Positions 49,592 through 58,804 of a stretch of 64,000 bases of DNA are shown piece after piece. Both the position numbers and the translations under genes were made by a program. Position 1 is the first letter of the stretch; each line of letters starts with the position of its first letter. This stretch comes from Dermatophilus congolensis (GTDB lineage Bacteria; Actinomycetota; Actinomycetes; Actinomycetales; Dermatophilaceae). The DNA is taken from assembly GCF_900187045.1 (NCBI RefSeq), contig NZ_LT906453.1:496001-560000 (forward strand). Reading direction: 5' to 3'. The notes beneath the pieces were generated by a model. The model worked only from the letters and a program-made list of their open reading frames with translations. It was not told the DNA's origin and did no database searches.

Positions 49592-51433
49592 GTGGTTGAT
49601 GTAGTTGCAGCGATGGACAAGGCCGGATTGATGAACGCGTCCGTGCGCGAATTCGTCAGTCACTGGGCAGAAGTTACCGGAGCGAAAAACGTCGAAGTGG
49701 TCAGCGCATCCGACGACGCCCGCCTCATCCAAGAAGCACTCGACGCCGGCGAACTCCAACCCGCAGGCGAAGGGCGCTACTACTCACGTAGCTACTCCAA
49801 AGACACCGCCCGATCAGAATCACGCACCATCGTCGCCACCGCCGATGAAAAAGATAAAGGCGTCTACAACAACTGGCGTCACTCCAACGAAATGAAGCCA
49901 CTGCTCGAAAACCTCATGCGCGGTGCGAGCGAAGGCAAAACCATGTACGTGATCCCCTACCTCATGGCACAGCCCGGATCACCCCTGGAAAAATATGCCG
50001 CCGGAGTCGAACTCACCGACAACCGTGCAGTCGTACTCCACATGATCCGAATGGCCCGCGTCGGCATTGACCTCATCAACAACCTCGAAGACCCCGACAC
50101 CTTCGTCCGCGCCGTTCACGTCACCGGCGACCTGGAAAACCTCGGCCAAGGAACCCCAGAAGACAAGCGATACTTCGTCACCGTCGCCGACGAACGACTC
50201 ATCCTGCACTTCGGATCCTCCTACGGCGGCAACGCCCTCCTGGGAAAAATCGCCCACGGCCTACGCCAAGCCGCCTACGACGGCTGGGCCAGCAAAAAAT
50301 TCCTCGGCGAGCAGTACCTACTCCTAGGAATCGAAGACAAAGAAACCGGCAAGAAGTACCACATCACCGGTGGATTCCCCAGCGCATCTGGCAAAACCAA
50401 CCTCGCCATGACATTGCCACCAGACGCACTCGGCGACCGCTATAGCGTCAAGTTCTATGGCGACGACATCGCCTGGCTCTGGGTTGACGAAAAGAGCGGC
50501 AAGCTCATGGGACTCAACCCCGAAAACGGCGTCTTTGGTGTCGCAAAAGACACCAACGAAAAAACCAACCCCACCGCCATCGCAGCCGTCCAAGAAGGCA
50601 GCGGCGCGATCTTCACCAACATCGCCTACAACACCAAAACTCACGAAGTCTGGTGGGAAGGCCGCACCCCAACCCCGCCAGCCGACCTCGACGGCTGGTA
50701 CGACTGGAAGGGACAGGCCATCGCCGAACGCAGCGAGGCCGAAAAAGACGAACCCTGGGCACACCCAAACAGCCGCTTCACCAGCACCCTAGCCAATGTT
50801 CCCAACGTTGCACCCGACTACAACGATCCCGTCGGCGTTGAAATCGACGCCATCATCTTCGGCGGCCGTACCCGTGACCGCGAACCTCTCATTCGCGCCA
50901 TCACCGATCTAGCCGAAGGTGTCTACGACGGCCTCACCCTCGGAGCCGAAGCCACCTTCGCCGCCGAAGGTGTCGACGGACAACTGCGCTACGACCCCAT
51001 GTCCAACCGACCCTTCATGTCCTACTCCGAAGGTGACTACGCCCGCCACTACCTCGACGTCATCGGTCGAGCCACAGACAAACCACTATTCGCCCACGTC
51101 AACTGGTTTGCCCGTGACCCTGAAGACGGCCACTACCTCTGGCCCGGATTCCGCGAAAACCTGCGCGCGCTGTTGTGGCTAATGGACCTCAAAGCAGGTA
51201 AGGCCAAAGGCCGCAAAACCGCAGTCGGGATCCTCCCCACCCAAGACGAGCTCAACCTGGAAGGACTTGACATTCCCCAGGAAGACCTCGACCGCATCCT
51301 TTCCATCGACGTGCCTCGCTGGAAGCAAGAAATGGGCTTCCGTGCCGAGCACCTCGAACAATTCCCCAACCTGCCCGAAGAAATTTGGGAAGCCCACCGC
51401 CGCGTCGAAGCAGACCTCAATAAAGAGGACTAA
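49592..51433 (+). CDS. pckG: Phosphoenolpyruvate carboxykinase (GTP), divergent form
   Basis: The enzyme converts oxaloacetate and GTP to PEP and CO2 in gluconeogenesis. The 613-residue length is right for the GTP class, and family blocks are recognisable: SYGGNALLGKIAHGL, the P-loop FPSASGKTN (262-270), FYGDDIAWLW, AHPNSRF, FGGR, LYLWPGF-like HYLWPGFRENLRALLW. The P-loop cysteine usual in GTP-PEPCKs (SACGKTN) is Ser266 here, and the segment after FGGR is unlike typical actinobacterial sequences. GTG 49592 or ATG 49613 may be the start; no ribosome-binding site decides. Confidence 0.9.
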   Translation: MVDVVAAMDKAGLMNASVREFVSHWAEVTGAKNVEVVSASDDARLIQEALDAGELQPAGEGRYYSRSYSKDTARSESRTIVATADEKDKGVYNNWRHSNEMKPLLENLMRGASEGKTMYVIPYLMAQPGSPLEKYAAGVELTDNRAVVLHMIRMARVGIDLINNLEDPDTFVRAVHVTGDLENLGQGTPEDKRYFVTVADERLILHFGSSYGGNALLGKIAHGLRQAAYDGWASKKFLGEQYLLLGIEDKETGKKYHITGGFPSASGKTNLAMTLPPDALGDRYSVKFYGDDIAWLWVDEKSGKLMGLNPENGVFGVAKDTNEKTNPTAIAAVQEGSGAIFTNIAYNTKTHEVWWEGRTPTPPADLDGWYDWKGQAIAERSEAEKDEPWAHPNSRFTSTLANVPNVAPDYNDPVGVEIDAIIFGGRTRDREPLIRAITDLAEGVYDGLTLGAEATFAAEGVDGQLRYDPMSNRPFMSYSEGDYARHYLDVIGRATDKPLFAHVNWFARDPEDGHYLWPGFRENLRALLWLMDLKAGKAKGRKTAVGILPTQDELNLEGLDIPQEDLDRILSIDVPRWKQEMGFRAEHLEQFPNLPEEIWEAHRRVEADLNKED

Positions 51434-51567
51434 GTAGGCACGCGCGGTACTGGTTCACCTCGTAACTGGAGGTGCGAGGTGAACCATGCGGTGGTCTGCA
51501 TGGTGCGTTCGAGGAGCCGTACCGTGCAGACCACCAACTCACTAAGCACTCAAACCCAGAAAGACAG

Positions 51568-51897
51568 ATGCTCGACCCCCGTCACGACACCATCTGGCGT
51601 GCCCGACACAGCGCATGGATGCTGCCTATCCTGCTCGGCGCAGGACTCATCGCCTGGGCAGGGTTCGCCTGGATCGCATTCCGCGCTCGCCGTAAAAGCT
51701 GGTGGATCATCGCCGCCGCATACCTGCTAGGCGCAGCCGCGGTGTTGTTTTGGCCTCCAGCAGCACGTGGAAAACAAAGCACAGCGCTCCTAGCCCTGTG
51801 GGCCTCAGCCATTGCCGTCGCAGTCATTCTGCGCAACCCCTACCTTGAATGTGCCTATAACCGCCAGAACAGCTGCACCCATCACACCTGTAAATAA
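51568..51897 (+). CDS. Small multi-pass membrane protein of unknown function
   Basis: From ATG 51568 the frame encodes 109 residues: a short polar N-terminus (MLDPRHDTIWRARHSAWM), then three hydrophobic stretches (LPILLGAGLIAWAGFAWIAF, SWWIIAAAYLLGAAAVLFW, ALLALWASAIAVAVIL) separated by basic turns. This looks like a real three-helix membrane protein. The longer open frame from 51472 adds an unlikely segment. There is no family recognition and the ribosome-binding site is weak. It lies between pckG and ppiA and is convergent with the latter. Confidence 0.6.
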   Translation: MLDPRHDTIWRARHSAWMLPILLGAGLIAWAGFAWIAFRARRKSWWIIAAAYLLGAAAVLFWPPAARGKQSTALLALWASAIAVAVILRNPYLECAYNRQNSCTHHTCK

Positions 51898-51926
51898 CAA
51901 TCCGGCAAGCGCTCTAGATGACGAAA

Positions 51927-51952
51927 CCGTCGGCGACACATGTCGCCGACGG
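51927..51952 (-). terminator. ppiA terminator: 12-bp arms, 2-base centre
   Basis: CCGTCGGCGACA (51927-51938) pairs with TGTCGCCGACGG (51941-51952) around CA. It lies 25 bases past the ppiA stop on the minus strand and may also serve the preceding plus-strand gene. Confidence 0.7.
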
Positions 51953-51977
51953 CCAGTTCTCCCTCATGCGGGATGCG

Positions 51978-52685
51978 TTACTTTTCAGTGATAGTGACCT
52001 TCTCTACCTTGTGCACCTTGCTCGGTACACCAGCCTGGTCGCCAGCCTCACCGCCGTCTGCCTCGATTTTCTTCACGACATCCATTCCCTTAGTGACCTG
52101 ACCAAACAGGGAGTAATTCGGAGGCAGACCCACACCTGCCTCACCAGTCACCACAAAGAACTGGCTCCCGCCAGAGTTGGGCTCGCCTGTATTTGCCATC
52201 GCGATCGAGCCAACTTTGTACTCGCCTTGCTGAGGGAACTCGTCTTCAATTCGGTACCCGGGGCCACCTCGACCAGTTCCTTCATGGTCACCGCCTTGGA
52301 TCATGAAGTCCTTGATTACGCGGTGGAAAGGTGTGGTGTCGTAGTACTTGTTTCGTGCAAGAAACACGAAGTTATTCACCGTTTTTGGTGCTTTCTTCTG
52401 ATCCAGCAACACATCAAACTCACCTACGTCAGTTTTCACCGTCGCGGTGTACGTCTTTTTGTCATCGATGCATTGTGGCGCTGGCCCAGGGAACTGGGTA
52501 GTCCGCTTCTCTGCGCCACCGGCAGGAGGACACTCCACCTTTCCCGTAGGAGCAGCGCTGGCTGGTTGCGACGCTGAGGCGCTCTGGGAGGACGAACCTG
52601 GTCCGGCATTGTTAGACGACGAGCCGCACGCCGTGAGGGTCAATGCGGCCAAGGACACGACAAGGGCTGTAGTCGAGATACGCAC
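51978..52685 (-). CDS. ppiA: Lipoprotein peptidyl-prolyl cis-trans isomerase (cyclophilin)
   Basis: A 235-residue cyclophilin with a lipoprotein signal MRISTTALVVSLAALTLTAC; the lipobox cysteine is C20. A Ser/Ala/Pro linker precedes the isomerase domain (about 75-235), with PFHRVIKDFMIQGGDHEGTG and SIAMANTGEPNSGGSQFFVV carrying the catalytic Arg and Gln. It should assist folding outside the membrane. The start is GTG 52685. No operon partner is evident. Length is typical for exported actinobacterial cyclophilins. Confidence 0.93.
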   Translation of the reverse strand: MRISTTALVVSLAALTLTACGSSSNNAGPGSSSQSASASQPASAAPTGKVECPPAGGAEKRTTQFPGPAPQCIDDKKTYTATVKTDVGEFDVLLDQKKAPKTVNNFVFLARNKYYDTTPFHRVIKDFMIQGGDHEGTGRGGPGYRIEDEFPQQGEYKVGSIAMANTGEPNSGGSQFFVVTGEAGVGLPPNYSLFGQVTKGMDVVKKIEADGGEAGDQAGVPSKVHKVEKVTITEK

Positions 52686-53065
52686 AAAACAAAGGTAGTT
52701 GCTGGCAACGGCCCACGCCGTATAAGCCAGCTACGACGCGCCTGATCTGTTCAGCTAAGAGAAGACTCTCTTGTATTTCATCCACGATGAAATGCAAGAG
52801 ACGCCTCCCTACAGAAAACTTGTCCATACACGGTGAGAAAAACTCGATTACCTCAACAAAAAGATCCACGATCTTCGAAAATGAGCGCCCTCAATACAGT
52901 GGAAACAGAGGGTTTGACCTGCGTGTTCACCGAATAAAACAGTTCGTCCACAATGTGGAGAAGGTATGTGGATAGAACAGACTTACGGGATCACTCCTGC
53001 ATCCAGCACAATCGCCCTGAAAAACCGTCCTGGTCGGATGTCTGTAACGACCCAACACGTAGACC
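52686..53065. other. Intergenic region (380 bases) between ppiA and the kinase-like gene
   Basis: No gene is supported. It holds the ppiA promoter and an imperfect hairpin, CTCTTGTATTTCATC against GATGAAATGCAAGAG (52768-52800), which differs from a perfect repeat by one G-U-compatible change. It lies about 270 bases past the kinase stop, so it may be a late terminator or a leader structure of ppiA. Confidence 0.5.
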
Positions 53066-53947
53066 TCACAAATATGCACCCATCGCAGCCAAAGCCTCAT
53101 TCCCATACGAACCCCCAAACATGATGGTGTGTACCAACAGAGGAGGAAGCTGATACCACCGCACGCGCGACTTCCAGCCGTCAGCTAATGGCGCAACTTC
53201 TTCATAAGCAGCAAAAGCCCGCGAACCAAACCCACCAAACAACATCATCATCGCCACGTCATACTCTCGATGCCCCCAAAAAACAGCCGGATCCACCAAC
53301 CAATTCCTGCCATTCACATCAACAAGACGATTCCCCGCCCATAAATCCCCATGCAATAAAGCAGGCGGCTCCACAGCCCCACACAACTCATCTGCCCTTT
53401 GCGCCAACCGCTCCACCAAGCCCCGCGCACGTGGATCTAACCTTCCTGCTGCTACTGCCTGCTCCGTCAAAGGCACCAGCCTGCGCTCTGCAAAAAACTC
53501 CGACCACCGGTCACACGGGCGCTCATCCAAATCGACCGTTCCCAAAACCCCCCGAGCATCGCCACCTACCCCACCAAAAAACTCATTCGACGAACCATGC
53601 AGCCCCGCCAACCCCCGACCAAACTCCTCCTCAGTCGCTGCTGACCCGCGCTCACCCTCATCAACCCACTCCAACACCAGCCCCCGCTGCGATGAGGACA
53701 ACACTCGCGGCACGTTCAAAGACGCCGGAACATGCTCCCGCAATGCCCGTAGTCCCAATGCTTCATGCTCAAACATCCCCGGCACCGGATCTGGCAATAC
53801 CTTGATAAACACAGCACCATCGGGAGTCTGAGCCCGAAAAGACCTCGCCACATCTCCACCGCGCACCGGAGTCACATCGGAAAGATGGAACTCTTCCCAT
53901 ACATCCCTAAAATCCCGCAAGTAATCAGGGACAGCCCCAGCACTCAT
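53066..53947 (-). CDS. Fructosamine kinase family protein
   Basis: ATG 53947 follows AGGAAG and gives 293 residues. The APH/kinase fold is shown by AVFIKVLPDP (ATP lysine), EHEALGLRAL, the catalytic LLHGDLWAGNRL, and the metal-binding DPAVFWGHREYDVAMMMLFG. The DPA-x-x-GHRE-x-D pattern is that of ketosamine-3-kinases, which phosphorylate sugars glycated onto amines so that they detach. The physiological substrate in bacteria is often uncertain. It is divergent from the S4-domain gene, 84 bases apart. Confidence 0.9.
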   Translation of the reverse strand: MSAGAVPDYLRDFRDVWEEFHLSDVTPVRGGDVARSFRAQTPDGAVFIKVLPDPVPGMFEHEALGLRALREHVPASLNVPRVLSSSQRGLVLEWVDEGERGSAATEEEFGRGLAGLHGSSNEFFGGVGGDARGVLGTVDLDERPCDRWSEFFAERRLVPLTEQAVAAGRLDPRARGLVERLAQRADELCGAVEPPALLHGDLWAGNRLVDVNGRNWLVDPAVFWGHREYDVAMMMLFGGFGSRAFAAYEEVAPLADGWKSRVRWYQLPPLLVHTIMFGGSYGNEALAAMGAYL

Positions 53948-54031
53948 TCGACTTCCTACCTTGTCCAAGCCAATCAACGCCCACAGCGAGCAACCGCCCG
54001 CCCTGCCATGCTGTCCCGATACGCTAAGCCG

Positions 54032-54424
54032 ATGGCGGAGAACAGCACGGTACGAATCGACGTGTGGCTGTGGGCTGTCCGCGTTTACAAAACACGCTCA
54101 CTCGCAGCCAACGCCTGCAAAAACGGGCGAGTCACCATTGATGGAAACAAAGCCAAACCATCCTCCAACGTCAAAATCGGCAGCAAAGTCGAAGTTCGTA
54201 AGATCGAGGGCACGCGCATCCTGCAAGCTGTGCAGCTGCTCAATAAACGCGTCGGTGCGCCAGCAGCCGCCGAAGCGGTCATTGATACCTCCCCGCCCGC
54301 GCCGCCGCGCCAATTCCGCCCTGCTGCAGTAGCTGTCCGGGAACCCGGTGCGGGGCGCCCCACCAAACGCGAACGCCGCGAACTTGATCGCCTCCGCGGT
54401 CGAAGTGGCAACCGCGCCCGATAG
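54032..54424 (+). CDS. S4-domain RNA-binding protein (HslR-like)
   Basis: ATG 54032 gives 130 residues. The S4 domain spans about 6-60 (VRIDVWLWAVRVYKTRSLAA, then NACKNGRVTIDGNKAKPSSN). The C-terminal part is basic (GRPTKRERRELDRLRGRSGN), as in HslR/Hsp15, which in E. coli recognises stalled 50S subunits. The frame is open far upstream but that part overlaps the divergent kinase gene and lacks domain character. A small hairpin AGGGAC/GTCCCT follows at 54424-54442. Confidence 0.92.
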   Translation: MAENSTVRIDVWLWAVRVYKTRSLAANACKNGRVTIDGNKAKPSSNVKIGSKVEVRKIEGTRILQAVQLLNKRVGAPAAAEAVIDTSPPAPPRQFRPAAVAVREPGAGRPTKRERRELDRLRGRSGNRAR

Positions 54425-54502
54425 GGACCCAGTTTCACTGTCCCTGGAGCCTCTTTGCTGCCAACAGTGCGCCGATTATTTTCCTAAAGCACCCCACCCC
54501 GA

Positions 54503-54520
54503 TAGTTGTAGTTTCAACTA
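54503..54520. promoter_or_regulatory. Inverted repeat upstream of the quinone-reductase operon, possible operator
   Basis: TAGTTGTAGTTTCAACTA has 6-bp arms TAGTTG/CAACTA around TAGTTT. It lies 40 bases before the first gene of the operon. The form suits a dimeric regulator such as a MarR-family protein; no such gene is in the window. Confidence 0.45.
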
Positions 54521-54559
54521 AAATGAGATGGCGCCCACCCGCACCACCAAGGACACCCC

Positions 54560-55600
54560 ATGGAAAACACCAACCAAGGAAGCTACGTCACCGCAGGAAA
54601 ACCCTACGAACGCGACACCCGCTACATCACCACCCGCATCACCCGCGACGGCCGCGACGGATACCCCGTCGAACCACACCGCTACCGCCTCATCGTCTCC
54701 AGAGCCTGCCCCTGGGCCAACCGCACCATGATCGCCCGACGCATCTACGGACTCGAAAACGTCCTCAGCATGGGCATCGCCGGCCCCACCCACGACAAAC
54801 ACAGCTGGACCTTCGACCTCGACCCCGAAGGCAAAGACCCCATCCTAGGCATCCACCACCTCAAAGACGCCTACGAAAAACGCCACCCCAACTACCCACG
54901 CGGAATCACCGTCCCAGCCATCATCGACACCCACAACGGCGCCGTCGTCACTAACGACTACAACCAAATCACCCTCGACCTAGGCAACGAATGGCGCCAC
55001 CTTCACCGTGAAGGCTCACCCAACCTCTACCCCCACCACCAACAACACGAACTCGACCAACTCATCAAATACATCTACACAGAAATCAACAACGGCGTAT
55101 ACCGCGCCGGATTCGCAGGCAGCCAAGAACAATACGAAGCCGCCTACAACCGACTCTGGACAGCCCTAGACACCCTCGAAGAACGCCTCGCCACCACCCG
55201 CTACCTCATGGGCTCCCAGCTGACCGAAGCCGACCTACGCCTCTATCCCACCCTCATCCGATTCGACCTGGCCTACCACGGCCACTTCAAATGCAACCGC
55301 CAAACCCTCTCCACCATGCACAACCTCTGGAACTACCTCAAAGACCTATTCCAAACCCCCGGATTCGGAGACACCAACGACCTCCTGCACATCAAACAGC
55401 ACTACTACGGCGTCCACACCGACATCAACCCCACCCAAATCATCCCCAGCGGACCCGACATGAGCGCCCTCCTAGATCCCCACGACCGAGACCGCTTCGA
55501 CACCAACACCTGGGGAGACCACGGCACCCCACCACCCCCACCACCTGCCACCGAAATCGTTGACCCCACTCATACACCACTCCACATCACAAAAAGATGA
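54560..55600 (+). CDS. Glutathionyl-/mycothionyl-hydroquinone reductase-like protein (Xi-class GST fold)
   Basis: A 346-residue homologue of YqjG/Xi-class glutathione transferases. The catalytic cysteine is C50 in YRLIVSRACPWANRTMIARR; the C-terminal helical domain has TRYLMGSQLTEADLRLYPTL and FDLAYHGHFKCN, both diagnostic. The family removes thiol adducts from hydroquinones. Actinobacteria generally use mycothiol, so mycothiol is the likelier thiol (inference). AAGGA precedes ATG 54560. Its stop overlaps the next ATG at 55597. It is the first gene of a six-gene operon. Confidence 0.9.
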   Translation: MENTNQGSYVTAGKPYERDTRYITTRITRDGRDGYPVEPHRYRLIVSRACPWANRTMIARRIYGLENVLSMGIAGPTHDKHSWTFDLDPEGKDPILGIHHLKDAYEKRHPNYPRGITVPAIIDTHNGAVVTNDYNQITLDLGNEWRHLHREGSPNLYPHHQQHELDQLIKYIYTEINNGVYRAGFAGSQEQYEAAYNRLWTALDTLEERLATTRYLMGSQLTEADLRLYPTLIRFDLAYHGHFKCNRQTLSTMHNLWNYLKDLFQTPGFGDTNDLLHIKQHYYGVHTDINPTQIIPSGPDMSALLDPHDRDRFDTNTWGDHGTPPPPPPATEIVDPTHTPLHITKR

Positions 55601-56844
55601 AACCTCAAACTTCCACGCAGCCACATGCTGAATACTTACTCAACGTGACCGCCCCGAACCCCGGACCCAACCGCACAGCCGCACGCGAACGAGCCCGGCT
55701 CCTCGGAATCAACATCGGAGTTCTACTCCTCGTCGCTGCGATCGTGCTCATCGTCGCCCAACTCCTCCCAGCCCTACCCGCACCCATCTACCCAATCGTC
55801 TTCACCATCGTTGCCGCCATCCTCATCACAACAGGAATCCGCAACGCCCGCCGCGGCAACACCGAAATCGCCCACACCCTCGGCGGCTGGGCCGGAATCC
55901 TCACCCTCCTACTCACCCTCACCTGGTCATCACTCCTAGGCTGGGGCGGCGCACTCACCTCCACCCTCCTCATCGCCATCACCCTCAACCTAGCCATCGC
56001 CGCCACCCTCCGCTCACCCATCCACCTAGCCATCACCATCCTCACCGCCCTACCCTGGGCCGCCATCGCCCACCTCTACGAAATCCCACCCATCCCCGCA
56101 CTCATCCTCAGCGCCATCGGACTCTTCTGGCTCACCAACATCCAGTACTCCCACATCCTGGCCATCACCACCACACTCACCCTGCCCGTTAGCCTCACCC
56201 TTCTCCTACACCCCTGGACCCACGACACCATCGCCATCGACGGCGCCGACATCGCCACCATGGCCGGACTCATCCTCCTGTGCTCCACCCTGGCCGGACT
56301 CACCACCAAAAAAACCCCCGACGAACGCCTCTGGCCCACCACACGCACCACCATCCTCACCGCCCTCATCATCCAAACCCTCGCCGGAGCCATACCCGCC
56401 ATCTCCGGCCACCTCACCCCCACCCACCCCTGGCCAGGCCTACTCCTCGGCGCCGCCTGCGCCCTCGCCGCCTGCGCCCTCGCCGTCCACCACGGCACCC
56501 GAACCGGCTGGTGGACCCTCACCGCCCACGCCGCCCTCCTCTGGGGATCAGTCCTGACTACCCTGACCACCCCCACCCCCTGGACCACCCTCATCATCGC
56601 CATGGCCTACGGAACCCTCCTCATCCGCATCACCCGCCACGCCGGCGCAGACACCCGCACCGGAATCACCGCCCTCGCTGCCCTCGCCGCCCTCGCCACC
56701 GCAACAACCCTCATCACCCAACCTGCCCCCTACACCGCAGCACTCATCCTCACCCTCATCGGCGCCCTCATCATCACCACAGCCCTAAGCCGCGGCCCCG
56801 TACCACCCACCGGCCGCACCGACGGACGAGAGGTCACCCCATGA
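55597..56844 (+). CDS. Polytopic membrane protein of unknown function
   Basis: A 415-residue protein with about twelve hydrophobic stretches after a polar N-terminus of 35 residues; the first are INIGVLLLVAAIVLIVAQLL and YPIVFTIVAAILITTG. I do not recognise a family, although the layout recalls DUF2157-like proteins. It has few charged residues within the membrane and no obvious transporter signature. It overlaps the preceding gene and the next one by ATGA (55597-55600 and 56841-56844). A quinone- or lipid-linked role is only contextual. Confidence 0.8.
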   Translation: MKPQTSTQPHAEYLLNVTAPNPGPNRTAARERARLLGINIGVLLLVAAIVLIVAQLLPALPAPIYPIVFTIVAAILITTGIRNARRGNTEIAHTLGGWAGILTLLLTLTWSSLLGWGGALTSTLLIAITLNLAIAATLRSPIHLAITILTALPWAAIAHLYEIPPIPALILSAIGLFWLTNIQYSHILAITTTLTLPVSLTLLLHPWTHDTIAIDGADIATMAGLILLCSTLAGLTTKKTPDERLWPTTRTTILTALIIQTLAGAIPAISGHLTPTHPWPGLLLGAACALAACALAVHHGTRTGWWTLTAHAALLWGSVLTTLTTPTPWTTLIIAMAYGTLLIRITRHAGADTRTGITALAALAALATATTLITQPAPYTAALILTLIGALIITTALSRGPVPPTGRTDGREVTP

Positions 56845-58802
56845 TGATCCCCCGCCGAAACCTCCTCACAGCAGGACTCACCGCCGGAGCAACCCTCGCC
56901 GCAGCCAGCGCCGCAGCCCTACGCCACGACTGGGTCCCCACCCCCAACGCCGGCCCCCGCCGCCCCACCATCGACAGCTCCGCCACCGACAACCGCACTG
57001 AATACGACTACATCATCATCGGCTCCGGAGCAGGCGGCGGCCCCCTCGCCGTCCGACTCGCCGAAGCAGGACACACCGTCCTCGTCGTCGACGCAGGCCC
57101 CGCCACCTCATCCTGGGACGTCTACGACGTCCCAGCCTTCCACCTCTTCGCCTCCTCCGACCCAGAAATCAGCTGGGACTTCTGGGTCAAGCACTACACC
57201 GACCCAACCAAACACGGCAGCGCATACATCCCCCAACACGGCGGAGTCCTCTACCCCCGAGCCTCCACCCTCGGCGGATGCACCACCCACCACGCCCTGC
57301 TCATGCTCGCCCCCGAACTTGAAGACTGGAACTACATCGCACGCCACACCGGCGACCCATCCTGGAACGCCGCCATCATGAACAAATACCTCCAACGCGT
57401 CCGCGAATGGCTCCCCATCGAAACCAGCCCCGCAAGCCTCCTCGCCCGAGACACCACCCTCGCCCGCATCGTCACCGCAACCATCACCCAACACCCAGCC
57501 CACAACCTCACCCCCGCAGACATCGACCTCAACAACCTCACCGCCAAAGGCACCCTCTTCGACCCCAACGACCCCGCCGCCGTCGAAGCAACACGAACCG
57601 GTGCATGCCTCGTACCCCAATCCAGCCGCAACGGACACAGATACGGCACCCGAGACCGCCTCCTCGACGCCGCCCCACGCCTCACCAGACACCTCTTCTT
57701 CCAAACCGACGCCCTCGTCGAACGCATCACCTTCGACCGCGGCCGCACCAACCGCCCCCGCGCCACCGGCATCGACCTAGTCATCTCACCCCGCGCCTAC
57801 GGCGCCAGCCCCATCCAACACCGCATCAACACCGACCAACGCAACAAAAACCGCCGACACATCACCGCCCGCCGCGAAATCATCGTCGCCGCCGGCGCAT
57901 TCAACACCCCACAACTGCTCATGCTCTCCGGCATCGGCGACCCCAAACAACTGCAACGCCACGGCATCCAAACCATCATCGCCTCACCCGGCGTCGGCGA
58001 AAACCTCCAAGACCGATACGAAATGACCGTCGTCACAGAATTCGACCGACGATTCGCCCTCCTACGCGACGCAGCCTTCGGCGCCCCCGGCGACCTCGAA
58101 CTCCAACGCTGGCGCTCCGGCGACCCCAACGCCCTCTACCGCTCCAACGGCCTACTCATCGGACTCAAAGAAAAATTCGACGGCGGCTCCGACCACCCAG
58201 AACTCTTCATCTTCGGCGCACCATCCCACTTCACCGGCTACCGACCCAACTTCGCCGAAGACGGAGTCCGCAGCCGCCGCCACTTCAACTGGGCCATCAT
58301 CCGCGGATACCAACAAAGCATGTCCGGATACGTCCGCCTCCGCTCCGCCGACCCCACCGCCACACCCGACATCAACTTCCGCTACTTCGACGACGGAACC
58401 AACACCCCCGGCGCACAAGCCGACCTCGCAGCCATGCGACAAGGATTCCGCCACGCCCGCTCCGTCAACGACCTCGCCCGCAAACTCCGCTTCACAGACG
58501 CCGCCCGCGACCACGAAATCTACCCAGGACCCACCATCAACGGACCCAACCTCGACAACCTCATCCGCCGCGACGCCTGGGGCCACCACGCCTCATGCAC
58601 CGCGCCCATGGGCCCAGACAACAACCCCAAAGCAGTCCTAGACTCCCGCTTCCGTGTCCGCGGCGCCGAAAACCTCCGCGTCGTCGACGCATCCGCCTTC
58701 CCCAAAATCCCCGCACTCTTCCCACTCATGGCCATCTACGCCGCCAGCGAGCGCGCCGCCGATGTCATCCTCAACGACGCCCGAACTACTCACACCGCAT
58801 AA
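56841..58802 (+). CDS. Tat-exported GMC-family FAD oxidoreductase
   Basis: ATG 56841, overlapping the previous stop, gives 653 residues. The N-terminus MMIPRRNLLTAGLTAGATLA is a twin-arginine signal. The FAD fold follows (DYIIIGSGAGGGPLAVRLAE, from 56). Further GMC motifs are YPRASTLGGCTTHHALLMLA, REIIVAAGAFNTPQLLMLSG, GVGENLQDRY, and the C-terminal HHASCTAPMG with RVVDASAFPK. GMC enzymes oxidise alcohols, aldoses or sterols. The signal implies a folded, FAD-loaded enzyme outside the membrane. Substrate unknown. Confidence 0.9.
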   Translation: MMIPRRNLLTAGLTAGATLAAASAAALRHDWVPTPNAGPRRPTIDSSATDNRTEYDYIIIGSGAGGGPLAVRLAEAGHTVLVVDAGPATSSWDVYDVPAFHLFASSDPEISWDFWVKHYTDPTKHGSAYIPQHGGVLYPRASTLGGCTTHHALLMLAPELEDWNYIARHTGDPSWNAAIMNKYLQRVREWLPIETSPASLLARDTTLARIVTATITQHPAHNLTPADIDLNNLTAKGTLFDPNDPAAVEATRTGACLVPQSSRNGHRYGTRDRLLDAAPRLTRHLFFQTDALVERITFDRGRTNRPRATGIDLVISPRAYGASPIQHRINTDQRNKNRRHITARREIIVAAGAFNTPQLLMLSGIGDPKQLQRHGIQTIIASPGVGENLQDRYEMTVVTEFDRRFALLRDAAFGAPGDLELQRWRSGDPNALYRSNGLLIGLKEKFDGGSDHPELFIFGAPSHFTGYRPNFAEDGVRSRRHFNWAIIRGYQQSMSGYVRLRSADPTATPDINFRYFDDGTNTPGAQADLAAMRQGFRHARSVNDLARKLRFTDAARDHEIYPGPTINGPNLDNLIRRDAWGHHASCTAPMGPDNNPKAVLDSRFRVRGAENLRVVDASAFPKIPALFPLMAIYAASERAADVILNDARTTHTA

Positions 58803-58804
58803 CC

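Noticed and set aside
56280-56840. Possible 187-residue N-terminal extension of the Tat GMC oxidase
   Set aside because: It overlaps the membrane protein gene in another frame and would bury the twin-arginine signal.
57407-58804. Apparent N-terminal extension of the second GMC oxidase, very Arg/Pro-rich
   Set aside because: It lies out of frame within the first GMC gene and has no domain character. The FAD domain begins shortly after ATG 58805.
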